A stretch of 64,000 nt of DNA. Origin: Isoetes taiwanensis (lineage: Eukaryota; Streptophyta; Lycopodiopsida; Isoetales; Isoetaceae). The translations under genes were made by a program, and so were the position numbers. This document shows positions 33,930 through 45,424 of this stretch, piece after piece (position 1 is the stretch's first letter; each line of letters starts with the position of its first letter). The notes under the pieces were generated by a model that saw only the letters and a program-made list of their open reading frames with translations, searched no databases and had not been told where the DNA came from. The DNA lies in contig JAJEKV010000086.1 of NCBI GenBank assembly GCA_021234155.1, positions 4,634,257-4,698,256 of the forward strand, given 5' to 3'.

Positions 33930-34116
33930 AATGTTTTAGACATTGCATATAAAAAAACATAATGAAATAAGCATGACATAAAAGTATGAGCTGCGAAATT
34001 GCACCAGGCGCGAGTTTGTATTTATATTCAAAAAAACTATATGTACATTTTTCCTTCTGTGAAAATGCGCCAGGCGCGAGTTCTTTCTAAACTAACATAG
34101 CAGGATGTACATATCT

Positions 34117-34488
34117 CTACAAAATGTCACATAGGCCCACTTCATCGGCTACATACTGAGTCCAGTCCCACCTGTACCACTTTGATATGACATCATCCTC
34201 CCATTCCCTGCGAATGTCGAGTCTCCAAATCAAAGTGTCCCGTTGATACTTGATACTCCTAATCAAATCCTCATATTTATTTGTTGGCATGAGCCTTACT
34301 AAGAGCATGAGGAGCCGCATATGTCCAGTGATGCGATGGTAGCATTCCCATGGCCCCTGATACAGACTGTCATATGGCTTGTCCAACTCTCTGTGAATGT
34401 TTTGAACAGCACAATTAAGTAGTATCTTGTACAGGGTCCAGCGTTGATGGTCGTCCAAGGGAAGTATATTTGAACTAGAAGCAGCCAT
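34117..34488 (-). CDS. small intact ORF inside the intron, unknown function
   Basis: A 123-residue open frame from ATG 34,488 (MAASSSNILPLDDHQRWTLY) to a stop at 34,117. It is rich in Trp, Tyr, Arg and Leu, with predicted helices around ECYHRITGHMRLLMLLVRLM, and ends in the basic, aromatic ISKWYRWDWTQYVADEV. No signal peptide, membrane segment or known domain is seen. It has no internal stop, unlike every neighbour, and lies in the same direction as the DGQHS gene. Palindrome copies flank it on both sides (34,061 and 34,559). I cannot assign a family. It could instead be the last exon of a longer minus-strand gene. Confidence 0.45.
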   Translation of the reverse strand: MAASSSNILPLDDHQRWTLYKILLNCAVQNIHRELDKPYDSLYQGPWECYHRITGHMRLLMLLVRLMPTNKYEDLIRSIKYQRDTLIWRLDIRREWEDDVISKWYRWDWTQYVADEVGLCDIL

Positions 34489-34659
34489 GTGTAATGCACT
34501 AGAACGACAGAAATTAACATTCCTCTCCCCAGAAAATGATTCTAAATATACAAAATTTAAAACGCGCCAGGCGCGTTTACTACAGTGTTTTTTTTTCACA
34601 GATCTACTTCACACGCGCCTGGCGCGATTTCGTCCAATCTTATGATATGCAAGCATATC

Positions 34660-35100
34660 TTATGATATTCCTTTCCTAATGTTCTTTTCTGTTCTTGCAT
34701 ACTCTGAACAAACTATTTTCCTTGCATCTAGAATAGACTATTTCTTTTTTTAAAACATTAGGGTAAGAACAGAAGGCAAGGATATTAGGCAAGGAATATG
34801 AACAGATAAGTGAAATAAGATAAAGCAATAGCAGATAGGAATCTTGTGAATGCACAAGAATTCCTGAATGCACTGGTTGCACAGATATAACACACAAACA
34901 GACTAGAACAATTAGGCATAATTAAGGTAAGATGTTATATTCCTTGCCTAATGTTCTTTTCTGTTCTTGCATAGTCTGAACAGACTATTTTCCTTGCATC
35001 TAGAACAGACTATTTGATTTTTGAAAACATTAGGGTAAGAACAGGTAAATATGGCAAGAACATTAGGCAAGGAATATGAACAGATAAATGAAATAGGAAT
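34660..35100. repeat. two direct copies of a TIR-bounded hairpin element
   Basis: 34,665-34,800 and 34,940-35,078 are related copies of about 140 bp. In the second, the end TATTCCTTGCCTAATGTTC is mirrored by GAACATTAGGCAAGGAATA, making a terminal inverted repeat. The interior (TTTTCCTTGCATCTAGAA) is also shared. It is a MITE-like unit with no coding capacity. Confidence 0.75.
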
Positions 35101-36340
35101 AGCAATATGAAATAAAATCTGTTCATAATGCTATTCCTATTTCATTTATCTGTTCTGTTTCATAATATTCCTGATCTGTTTCATATTTCTAAAACATAGC
35201 CTCTTCTTAACGTTAACCTGTTCTAATCTAAAGCATAGCCTGTTTTAAAACACTTAGAATCCTAAAACACTCAGAATCCCTAAAACACATTCATTCTAAC
35301 CCATTCATTCAGAATCATAAACCCATTCATTCCAACCTGTTTAAAGCCGAGAAGCTGAGTTTGAAGCCAAGAAGCTGACAAATAGCCGAGTTTGAAGCCT
35401 TGTTTGAATCAGAGAAGCCGATTAGCAGACTTTAAAGCCGAGAAGCCGAGTAACTAAGCACCTAGCTAAGACTCATTGCCCAATAAACATAGTAAAACAT
35501 AATGCACCATTTTCATTTTTAAGAAACCTTATAATGCCTACCTTGTGTCTCGTTTATCAAAGCTTTCTTTCCACTGGAAAGCTCTAGCGTAAGCAAGATC
35601 CCGCAAGAGGCTGTATCATAGTAAAAATTGTTATATCTACATCCACATAGAAAAGCAACTCAAAGACAAAAATCTTTCCTTACATGCTAATCAGAGAATT
35701 GGAAGAACGACGAGAAGCCGAGTTTGAAGCCGATTAGCCGAGGCGCGCTTAGATTAGAAGAAAAAAAATGCGAAGAGGCATGCAAAAATTTGAAGAGGCA
35801 TTCAAACTTCCTCGATTTTTGTTCGAGAATTAATAACTGCCGCGAACCATTAATACCTTTAAACCCATATTTTCATATGGTTTTTAAAAAAGCATGTTAC
35901 CCATATGTTTGAAAAACCATACCCATACCTTTGAAAAACTATATTATCCATATGGTTTTTTAAATAGCATCTTACTCTAATGTTTTAAAGAAAAAACCAT
36001 TCTAACCCTAATGTTTAAAAAAAAACAATTCTTACTCTAATGTTATTAAAAACCATTCTTACTCTAAAGTTGTTAAAAAACCATACTCTTAAATATTTTG
36101 AAAAACCATATTACCCATATGGTTATATTTTAAAAAAGCATCTTACCCTAATGTTTAAAACAAAAAATTTTATGTTTTTAAAAAACCATACTACCCTAAA
36201 GTTAAAATTTGTCTAACATATTTTGAAAAACCATATTTGTCTAATGTTTGTTTGAAGGTTAAAAGTGTTAGATTTAATGTTCTTGGTAAGGTTATTTAGA
36301 GGTCTTTGTACAGTTTCAAAAGTATGTTTTTCTTGAAAAC
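35101..36340. repeat. degenerate minisatellite region in the large intron
   Basis: Three textures follow one another. At 35,100-35,200 there are inverted CTGTTCATAAT/CTATTTCAT stretches. At 35,320-35,740 there are repeats of GAGAAGCCGAGTTTGAAGCC. From about 35,860 to 36,240 a loose repeat alternates AAAAAACCAT with CCCATATGGTTTTT or ACCCTAATGTTT. No gene is supported. Confidence 0.7.
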
Positions 36341-39205
36341 ATGTCTTGCAGATGTTTTTTGAATGTACTAACTTATTTTATGTTTCTGTATGTTTTAGGT
36401 CAATGGCATGCAACAAGCTAAAGAAAGTACCCCTAATGGTCCTCAAGGAAAGGAGAAATCCCCAAATGATGCAGATGCCCAAGGAAAGGAAAAGACACCC
36501 AAGGATGATGCCCAAGGGAAGAATAATGTCAAAGAAAAGGATGATGCAAAAGGAAAAGAAATTGTACTTTATAATCGAGTCGATTGGAAAAACAAGAAGG
36601 TCAACATCCTGCATGAATGCAACAAAGAGGTAGTAGGAGAAGGGATTATTATTCTAGCAGATCCTATCAATGCAGTCAATGATCAAAGATTAGGGGAGGA
36701 TAGGTTAGGTGTGGCAATCTCAAAATTATATGACAATTGGAAGGAAAAGGGGTCAGGTAAAGAGGAATGCCTTGCTTGTGTGAAGCAACTAGAGGTTGCA
36801 ATGATTGTGGCATGGCCTAGGCACAGTATCGAATTGGAGAAAAACTACATGTTTCCTATGGATGCAGAACCATTGTCAATAACACAATGTAGCAAGAGGC
36901 CACTTCCATCTTTCAAACATTATCCCACCAAAAGGTGCAAGTCAGATTATGATTGTTCTCTTGAATCTATGATGAAGGTTAGAGGAGGTGAATGTTGTTG
37001 GGCCTCTTGTGTTAGAATGTTCACAATAGAGGAGTTGGTGGGAGAAAGAGCTACATATCAAGAACATAAACGTGATAGTAGGAGAAATTTCATGTACACC
37101 ATATTTGGCTATGCAATTCAGGATGAAAGACCGAAGAAAAAAAGATTTCCATTGAACGGAAAGTGGATATGTTCGAAAGCATGGATGGCTATACATGGAA
37201 TTCCAACCTCTTCCTGGCACAACTGGCAAAAGAGACATGAAAATGGAACTAGAATTGCATTGCATGGGAACACTGGCCAGCAAAGACCAACCTCTAGGAC
37301 TATAGCTGCAAAGGAAATATTTGAAACGTATGTGGAGTTCAATGCAGAAAACATGCCACATAAGAGTAAAAAGGATGAACATGGTAGAGTTGTTGTTGAG
37401 AAGAGATTGCCATCCCATTGTACCCAGAAGAGCATACTAGAGGAAATAAATGCATTGCTTTGGGAACTTGGAGTAGCCTCTATATCCCAGCCCAGTTTTA
37501 GTAGGCTATGGAATAAGCATTTGAAGCATGTGACCATAGCAACTTCAAACAACTTTGCAAAGTGCAATTTGTGTGCTAAACTGAAGGGGACTCTTGATAA
37601 GACTGTGCAACTAAGTTAAGGGAACACATGAAGGACCATATGACTGATCAACTATCATGTAGATAAACTTATTCGATGTTGGAGGACCTTGTCTGCAATG
37701 GAACCTAATAACTATCTATGTATTATACATGACAAGATGGACCAGCAAAAGACTTGTCTTCCACAATTCAAGTACATACCAAAGTCATGTGGAAGATCAT
37801 ACCCTTTGCAGATTTCAATGACTGGGGCAATCTTGCATGGTCAGTCTCAAACCTACTATGGGCATTATAGTTTGGAGTTGTGGAGTGATGGTCCAGATTT
37901 TCATATTGGGAGTATCATGAGGTGTTTAAGAAACTATGAGAATGGTTACAATGGTTACCGCCAGGACCCTACAGCTAGCCAGCCACTACATAGTGCATTG
38001 TTGAATGGAAACCCGAATAATATTGAAAAGTTTAGCAAGGCAAGGTTTAGGAGGCATGGACCTAATGAAAATGTTCGAGCTTCAACATCTCGTGCTAAAC
38101 CTCGGGATCTGCCTAGAAGGCTGCTCTTGCAACTTGATAACTGTGCTGGCCAAAATAAGAACAGGTGGATGTTTTCTTTCTTATTCTACTTAACAGCTGT
38201 GGGCATTTTTGAAAGAGTTAATTTGGGGTTTCTAATGCCCGGACATACTCATGAGGATGTGGATGCATTATTTGGAAAATATAGTCATGTTTTGAGACAT
38301 CAGACAGTGACCAACTTTCTTAGCTACTAGAAATATTCCATGGATGCACTACTCCATCTTCTATAGGATCTCTCATAGAGGAGGTGCCTGATTGGAAGAG
38401 TTTTGTGGAAGGTTATACTGAAGACATGGAAGGCCATTCTAGACCTCTTCAATTCACTTTTTGGGTGAGAGATAGGATTCCAATCATGCAATGGAAGATG
38501 AGACCTTCAGAGGAGAAGTGGAGAGGAGGGGCAGAAATCTGGCATAGAGATGCGAATGGCAAGCCTATGATACCTCCAGGTCAACCAAAAGCTCTAAAAC
38601 CTACTACAGAAGTGAAGCAAGTGGGATTGACCTAGGATGGCATCAATGACTATATCAAGCATTGGCAAACTAATCCCGATGACACTAATCGTGCATTGAT
38701 AGATTACTGGAAGAAGGTGATTAACTTGTTGGATGAGGTAGACACATCCTCAGAAGAATTGACTGAAGGGTGGCTCCCTAAAAGCAGGTGGAGGACATTA
38801 GCAGATGCTGAGGAAGATGATGGCACTATTAGTAGCATTGTTAAGGCCCATGCTCCTCCTCAATCTGACAAACACTATGTTGGTCCTAAGAAAGATAGGC
38901 CAAAATATCTAGGCCTAGATGTTTATGAACCAGCAACTGACGTGGAGTGCCACCAATTTGTGGTAGTAAAACCAGCAGATTTACAGACTTATCCGGTGTG
39001 GTTGGGATACACCATCTCAGATATTTACAAAGAAGAAGGTGATGTTAACTTCAATAAGATGCGTGTGGAATGGTGCTGTCTACTGCACCAGTTGACTAAT
39101 GTCACCGATAAAGAAAGATATTCAGATTGTTGGACAAAGAGGTGGAGGAGAAATCCTAGTGATCCTGATCTGTGGCTAGACATTGAAACCGTATTGTACT
39201 CGTGA

Positions 39206-40390
39206 ACTCCAAAAACTATTCCAAGTAAAACAGCGAGAGTTACAATACCTCAGAATGTAAGGAATAAGATTCTCATATCCTTGGGGATGCTGGTGGAAAA
39301 ATGAAAAACTATATAAATATGTTTTCTACATTACTATGTATCAATCACAGTTAATAAAAGTTGTGTACTACTTGAGTTTCATGATATATGATCTTGTAAT
39401 TTGAAGTTAAGGTGTGAATTTATATTAAGGTGTGTGATTATATGTTAACATATAGTGACTTTTATCAAGTTACTAAAAAATTGCAAGATAAAATTTGTCC
39501 CAAAATCAAGACATAATCCCAATTTAATTGAATGATGGTTTTTTTATGAATGATTCTTGATCGCTTTGGATCTCGAATTTTGGCTTGCATGCAGGGATCT
39601 TGGAAGGTACTGCCTCGAATTCTCATGTGATTGAGCGCTTTCAGTATTCTATGATTAACCAGCGATTTCCTTGGACCGATCTGTGGCTGTTTAATATTTT
39701 TCCCCTTTTTGCTCCCATATCTGTCTATTTGGAAAAATTGGTTGCTTCCTTTTGTGATTCACTCAGTCTAGTTCTGATCATCAAGCATCGCTCTTCTTCC
39801 CTCTGGTTTAATTTTGTGATCGGATTTGTTCTACCCGTTCTTTTCTTCTTCGTTTTTAGCATTCCAGAGTTGTCTCTTTGCTCTGCTGCCTTTTGTTCGG
39901 TTACCTATTCACAACATATGACGGTTTTATGAAATCTCGATTTATGTTTTAAAAGTTATACTTGGTTTAGCCTAGTGGTTACATGCTTTGACTCGTATGT
40001 TGCTGGTGAAGGTTCCAGTCTCCCAATCAACCGTACCTTTTAAAAGTGATTTCTTATTCAACCGTCTTCCTTACAAATGACTTCTTATTCCTTTTACGTA
40101 TTTGCCACTATTGGTCCCGCGTGTTTTTTTGTTTAGTTGCCATTTAGATTTGTTTGCTATGATTTCTTTCTATTTCCAAATTGTTCCTAGGGTTTAGTAG
40201 TTTTTAGTTCCCCCCGAGATTCCTTCGTAACCACTTTGATACATTTAGCAATCTTCATATCTTGGCAATTACATTAGGGGGTTTTGATTTGTTAGACATG
40301 GTATTGCTTTTTTCCTGATGCTCATTTAACATACGTCAACTTTATAGTGGCAATCACACCTTGCTCATCATCTTTTAGAAGTTCTCTTTT
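39206..40390. other. no recognisable gene
   Basis: A T-rich stretch after the transposase-like gene. Open frames at 39,585-39,932 and 40,347-40,643 are hydrophobic or low in complexity and I do not support them. Confidence 0.45.
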
Positions 40391-40393
40391 GAT

Positions 40394-41411
40394 CGGCCAG
40401 TTTTCCTCCTCCAGACGAGTCTCTCACCAAAATGCATGCGATTCGACACCGTCGGATCGCCATTTTGGGGAGAGACGAGGCTATATATACGTCTTTGGAC
40501 TCTTTCTCCATTATCGACGTCTTCTCACAGCAGTTTTTTTGGGTCTTAGTTCTTTCCCTCCCCACCCTAAGTTGTTTGCATTCATGTTTTTCATTTGTGA
40601 TTCCATTTCGCGTGGCTCGCGTGACCAGCCCCTCTATATTTGAGAGGTTATGTGGTTTTAAGATATGATGTTATGTCGCTTGGCTCGCGTGACCAGCCCC
40701 TCTGTATTTGAGAGGTTATGTTGTTTGAAGATATGCTCTTATGTCGCGTGGCTCGCATGACCAGCCCCTTCTCTTATTGGAGGATTGTGATTTGTCATGG
40801 ACCAGCCCTCTTGGGAGGCTTCGCCAAGCCGGCATGATGGCTTCTATTTTTTTGAGTTAATTGCTTCTTTTTGTGTTGTTTCTTTTCAGGTCATCTCATC
40901 GTATGGCGACTTTGTTGCGTTACTTTTCTAACGTCTAATGCATTCTGTTTGTTTTCTTTTCTCCTAAGTTTTCAGGTGATCATGGCTATTTCTTTCTTTT
41001 GTTTGCTCTCCCATGGAGTTTGAGATGCATCGTCTGATTTGCGACCTCCATCTTGTGCTTCCTCGACTTTTTCATCAATGATCTCCACTTTGATGGCCCG
41101 GGCTTTTCCTTTGGAGTTGTGGGTGAAGGTTTATCATTAGGGTTTTCCTCGAAAACCCGAAAGGGCGGGGTTTTTCATCTCGGTGATAAACTTTTGCACG
41201 TTGCCTCCTATTTGCTTTGTATTTTACGCCATCTTAAAGGGGCCTGGGTTGTTCCTATGGCAGGTCCCCTTTATTATTAGTGGGTAGTCAGACCCAATTG
41301 GTGGACTACCCTCCACCTTAGATATTTTTTCAAAATGTTGTACACTGCTGTGATGAAAGATATGCCTATCTATGGCCGGTTTTCCCCCTCCAGACGAGTC
41401 TCTCACCAAAA
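40394..41411. repeat. 1-kb unit bounded by a 37-bp direct repeat
   Basis: TTTTCCYCCTCCAGACGAG followed by TCTCTCACCAAAATG occurs at 40,394-40,432 and again at 41,375-41,412 with two or three differences. Terminal direct repeats this short could be LTRs of a TRIM element, or simply a tandem duplication junction. No PBS or polypurine tract is recognised. Confidence 0.5.
40609..40800. repeat. 67-bp tandem repeat, three copies
   Basis: CGYKTGGCTCGCRTGACCAG begins copies near 40,610, 40,677 and 40,745. Each continues with CCCCTCT, the hairpin-like TATTTGAGAGG and a purine/T-rich end. The third copy is diverged. Confidence 0.85.
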
Positions 41412-41579
41412 TGAAAATATTCAGAATTTCTAGACTGACTTCAAATAATTTTTTGATTCTAGGCTACAATTTTGTAATTTGCTAAGTTCAAATAATTGTT
41501 TTTAACAATGTCTTCTATAGAATAGAATATAATAGAATGAGAATTTAAAAATGTTAATGTAAATCATTGTCTTCTTCCT

Positions 41580-41880
41580 AAAGCAACTTCCAAACACAAG
41601 GCCATGATATACTCCTATTTTCTAGACCAAAGGAATGGCATGCCATTATGGTGTATTTTAATCCACAACTGAATGTGTTCCTAAAGTCATCATTCATTTT
41701 AGAACATCCGAAAACAATGCCATGATATACTCCTATTTTTTAGACCAAAGACAATGCCATGATATATCCTATTTTTTAGACCAAAGGCATGGCATGCCAT
41801 TATGGCGTATTCTAATCCACAATTGAATGTGTTCCTAGAGTCATCACTCATTTTAGAACATTCAAGCATACTATACTGGT
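41580..41880. repeat. direct repeats around ATGCCATGATAT
   Basis: Blocks of about 110 bp (CTCCTATTTTCTAGACCAAA … ATTTTAGAACAT) at 41,605-41,710 and 41,720-41,870, with a short extra partial unit between them. Confidence 0.75.
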
Positions 41881-42369
41881 TAGATAAAGAGGTTAGTCAA
41901 CAACTTTATATACCACGACGCGACTAAATCCAGATAGTAATGTCAGTAACCAAATCATTATTCACTTGATAACATCTCCCTTATTTCAACATTTGAGTAG
42001 GAAAAAGAAAAGGATAATGAACAACTTCAAGAAGTACCCTAAGCCTACTAAAGCTAATTAAACAATATCTGAACCTATCAAAGACTAGCAAATATACTGA
42101 GTAAGGCCAACCAAATATATTGAGGGCTAAGAATAATGTAGAATAGATTTAAAAAGAAATTGCTCAAGTAGTAAATTCTACCAGTAATAAAGTTACATAT
42201 CCATCGCACTAAAATATGACGACACAACGCACCATCTCACCTTCACCAACTAATATATAGAATGCTCATGTGCAAAATCTCATCGAGGCCATTTAAAGAA
42301 AGAATCCCTTTATCCTGACGTCACTGCAAAAAAAGAAAAAAGAAAAAGAAAAGAAAAGAAACTACTACA

Positions 42370-42410
42370 GATCGCAACAAATGCCTGGCAATGCCGGGCA
42401 CCGTCACTAG
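42370..42410 (+). mobile_element. Helitron 3' end (third)
   Basis: The hairpin TGCCTGGC-AAT-GCCGGGCA (42,382-42,400; one G-U pair) is followed by CCGTCACTAG and then T. This is a canonical Helitron terminus. The 5' TC end is not identified, so only the terminus is marked. Confidence 0.7.
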
Positions 42411-42607
42411 TTTATTTATTGATTTCAAAGATTCCACCTTATTGATTTCAAAGGTTAATAGATATTGGTTAATGTGGCCATGGGCGGAAACCAAGGCAAA
42501 TCTGTGCCTATGCCCAAACCAATTTTCAAGTGACACGTGGAGCGCTCGTACACTCAAGGAAAAAATTGGGGAAAAGCAACTCTGGCGCTTGAAACAGAAA
42601 CAATGGT

Positions 42608-43432
42608 ATGGCGAGTGAGACTAATCACTCCGGCGGCGAGGAGATGTCAAGCGAGCAGTCTCTAAGCTCGGATAGTGGGTCAAATAGGTCGCCCTCGTCC
42701 CGGGGTTCTGAAGCACATGAGGATTTTTTGCCAACCCGAGAGGAGCTACCTGGGACAGTGAAAGATTTTAGGGAATCGGGTGGAGTAGCAAGTGTTGTGG
42801 CTGAGGTCAATTCTCAGCAATTGGCTTCCCTGAGGAAGCCAAAGAAGACCAAAGAAGGCAAGGCATGGTCCTGCAGCCAAAGTGGAGGCCCAACAGCCCA
42901 TTCAGGCAGATTCTGAGGTTGACAATCAGGCTCGCGAAAGGGGCTTTCATTACAGTAATAAAAGAAGCAAATGGTGTTGTATGTATGAGGATTGTGGGTG
43001 GAACGGAAGGAAGAGGGCCAGATTGGAGGAGCGTTTGAAAAGAAGGCATGGGCTAGTTGTGGAGGTGGAGCGGGCGGCATGGGATAGGAGATTGCAGACT
43101 CACACAAGCATAAGAGGAGGCCATGCCAGGACCTGAGCCAATATGTTCAGAAGTACAAGTTGGATCCGGTTCACAGGTGGAAGGTACACAGAAGCCAGTT
43201 TTTGAAAAGGGCTCAGATAGATGCCATAGCAAGTGCAAACTTATTACTCCTTGTGGACATGGCCAACGGCAGAGAGAAAGAGCTTGAGGTCAAGAAATAT
43301 GTCGATGATTATGTGGAAAGGAGGGCTTTGGATTTGGACATATCGAAAAATAAGAAGATATCTCTGTACAAGAAGAACATCAAAGAGGCCTATTGCTACT
43401 CGAGAGTGGATTGCCAGAAGAAGACTAGATAA
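42608..43432 (+). pseudogene. zinc-finger-like protein fragment, unknown family
   Basis: An ATG at 42,608 opens MASETNHSGGEEMSSEQSLS, an acidic, serine-rich stretch. After a frame change near 42,880 comes KRSKWCCMYEDCGWNGRKRA then RLEERLKRRHG, which looks like an incomplete C2H2 finger followed by a basic patch. Further frame changes lead to VHRWKVHRSQFLKRAQIDAI and SLYKKNIKEAYCYSRVDCQK at 43,160-43,432. The pieces keep protein-like composition but no single frame survives. I do not recognise the family. It lies about 200 bp after the Helitron end. Confidence 0.4.
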
Positions 43433-45424
43433 TATGTACATGCATTGATATAAGATACTGATGAACTAATCTGTGCTTGACCAGATTATATGACCATTTT
43501 ACAAGGTTTATAATGCCTTGCTTTCTAATATTAAACACTAATATCCAAATCTCTAGCAATGACTTGGGGCGCGCAACATATAATTACAAGCTCCACTTTA
43601 ACTGTATGACCCAATGTATTTGTCTATAAAAATATATTCACAGCATTATAGTGTCTTACTGAGCATCTTTAGAAATGCCACCCCAAAGCATTGGCTGCTA
43701 CAGAATCATCTAACTTCCAAGTCATAAGTGGAAATAAGTGGCTACAAGAAGAACCTCTCTTTATATGATGCAAGTTTATTTGATTTGACAAGGACAATTC
43801 TTTAGACTGCAAAACACAGATCACATTTAGAACATAATTTTAAAGGAACAAACCTTGGCATCTCAACCTTATTTTCAAGGCTGCAGGGTAGGTTTAATAG
43901 TGGTATAAAGCTTTCTGAAATGAGCTCCATTATCAACAGAGAAGCATTTAGACAGGGCATGCCCATGCATGGAATAGGTACATGAGGCAATAATCTAACG
44001 AAATTAAAAGGAAAAAATCTAGAAGCCAGCAATATTTAGAGTGAGAAAGGAGCACATTGACCAGATAAAGATGTGATTAACATACCACATGTTGCTAAAG
44101 ATGATCTTGTTGTGAGAAACTTGTTTGGTAGTAGAGAAATACTTCTAAGAGAAATAGAAGTTGCAAATACTAATTGTGCTTTCTAAAGAACAACAATATG
44201 TAGTAAAGTTAGGTGTCAAGGGAGAATAAGCATGAACATAGAAATAATGTGACAAGCTTATCAACAAAGATGTTTCATCCGCAGTTGCAGTCTCCTTCCT
44301 TGGTGTCAGGTCATTTATAATAGGTAGTCGCAAGCAATTCTTCTGGTTTTATGTAGATAGCTTGAAGTGCACATAGTATCTGCATGCTTTCTTAAATGAG
44401 CTTCCTCCCCTCAAAGACCTATCTTTTGGCCTATGAAAAGATTTAGCAACTGATTTGACCCTTATTCACTTCAGAGAAGCTGATCTAGTAGTATTGCTTT
44501 ATGGGGCTTCATGGATAAACCTCCATATTGTTTAATGCAATTTTGTTTTGTTAGCTTTGTGGCACAATCTATATTCCTTTTCAGTTACCATTTTCTATAT
44601 AACTTTCTTGATAAACTCTTGATACAAGTGTGCTTTACTTTTCAATTGACGAAAAAAGACCAAAGTGCCTATGAAGAAAAGATTCTATATAAATTTACAC
44701 TCGCTACTCTTTTGGGTTTTTTTTTATTGGTGCCTCCATTGGAACCCATACCCAATGCAGAAAACCAGGAAGAATAAGACAAAATCTAAGAAGCCATCTA
44801 AAACCCATTGTACCAGAACAATTCAATTAACATTGGCTTGAAACTCTTAGTTTAGCTGACATGAGATCATTCATATTGTAGTACAGCCAAGTGTTCATGC
44901 ATGCTGCATTCTAGAACTCGTCATTTATGTGTTGAACTTTTGTGTGACATATTACATAAGGACGAAATTACGTTTCTAATCTTGGCCTCTTTATAGTCTT
45001 CCATGTCCAAACAGATTGACAGTAGTGTACTGTTTAAAAAGATTGAATTTGTAAGTGTGCTTTATAATATAACCATGAAAAGTTTTGAGAACAAAAGAAT
45101 CTTGAGCTATAACAAAATGCCTATACAACCAAGCATACAAAAGAAATCTTCCTGAACTTAGAGTTATCCGTATGCAAGATAGGCCACCACGGAGCTGATT
45201 CTCAATGAAAAATGACTAAAATTATATTGGCCTCGCAAGCTAAGGCAAACTCCAAAGTCTTAGGTACCAGTGCTTAGGGGAGGAAAGCAATAATCATTGA
45301 AACCAGAACAAGACTGAGAAAAGGCATTTGGAGGTGAAGGCCAATCGGGGATAGGGTGCCAGCAATTAAAGTTAGGAAGTTGATGATTGGAAAGATTAGC
45401 AAAATGATCAATATCATGAGGACC
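43433..45424. other. no recognisable gene
   Basis: AT-rich intergenic sequence. Short frames at 43,802-44,032 and 44,511-44,777 show no domain. Confidence 0.5.

Larger units (their letters stand above)
30936..34631. repeat. dispersed GC-rich palindrome, about nine copies
   Basis: The consensus is AATCGCGCCWGGCGCGATT, a near-perfect palindrome about a central W. Copies lie near 30,936, 31,052, 31,104, 32,325, 32,436, 33,996, 34,061, 34,559 and 34,611, with two weaker ones near 30,974 and 31,011. All are in introns or spacers of the 29-39 kb gene pair and stand out from the AT-rich surroundings. I saw none elsewhere in the window by eye. Confidence 0.85.
33451..39205 (+). pseudogene. DUF8039-like/DUF7869-like transposase-type gene
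   Basis: Exon 33,451-33,694 (acceptor TTATCAG, donor AAG|GTATGT) encodes VPLGNSFCKVSIINC and TIGESVGTFVAWPKERLKK, a DUF8039-like domain found with plant transposase proteins. The next exon begins at 36,401 after TTTTAG in matching phase 0 (VNGMQQAKEST). It carries a Lys-rich linker, a second diverged copy (VVGEGIIILADP, MIVAWPRHSIEL), CNLCAKLKG, IIHDKMDQQKT, LQLDNCAGQNKNRW and MPGHTHEDVDALFGKY. The last three fit a DUF7869-like core, where the acidic residues suggest a D-D-E/D catalytic set (inference). The frame is broken by a stop and two compensating shifts at 37,605-37,690, a shift near 38,320 and a TAG at 38,633-38,635. It ends DIETVLYS at 39,205. Recent decay is likely. Confidence 0.65.

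Noticed and set aside
36000-36200. ACCCTAA-containing repeats as interstitial telomere sequence
   Set aside because: CCCTAA occurs singly within a longer degenerate unit, never as tandem TTTAGGG.
28900-39560. Terminal inverted repeats around the 29-39 kb gene pair
   Set aside because: Only short AT-rich similarities (AATTGGGA…ACAAATT) were found, not better than expected by chance.
40347-40668. Overlapping open frames resembling a signal-peptide protein
   Set aside because: They cross the direct repeat and the start of the 67-bp tandem repeat and have no domain.
41505-41575. Minus-strand LINE tail with TTCTA repeats
   Set aside because: A few TAGAA units are present, but the hairpin and TCCCAT motif are missing.
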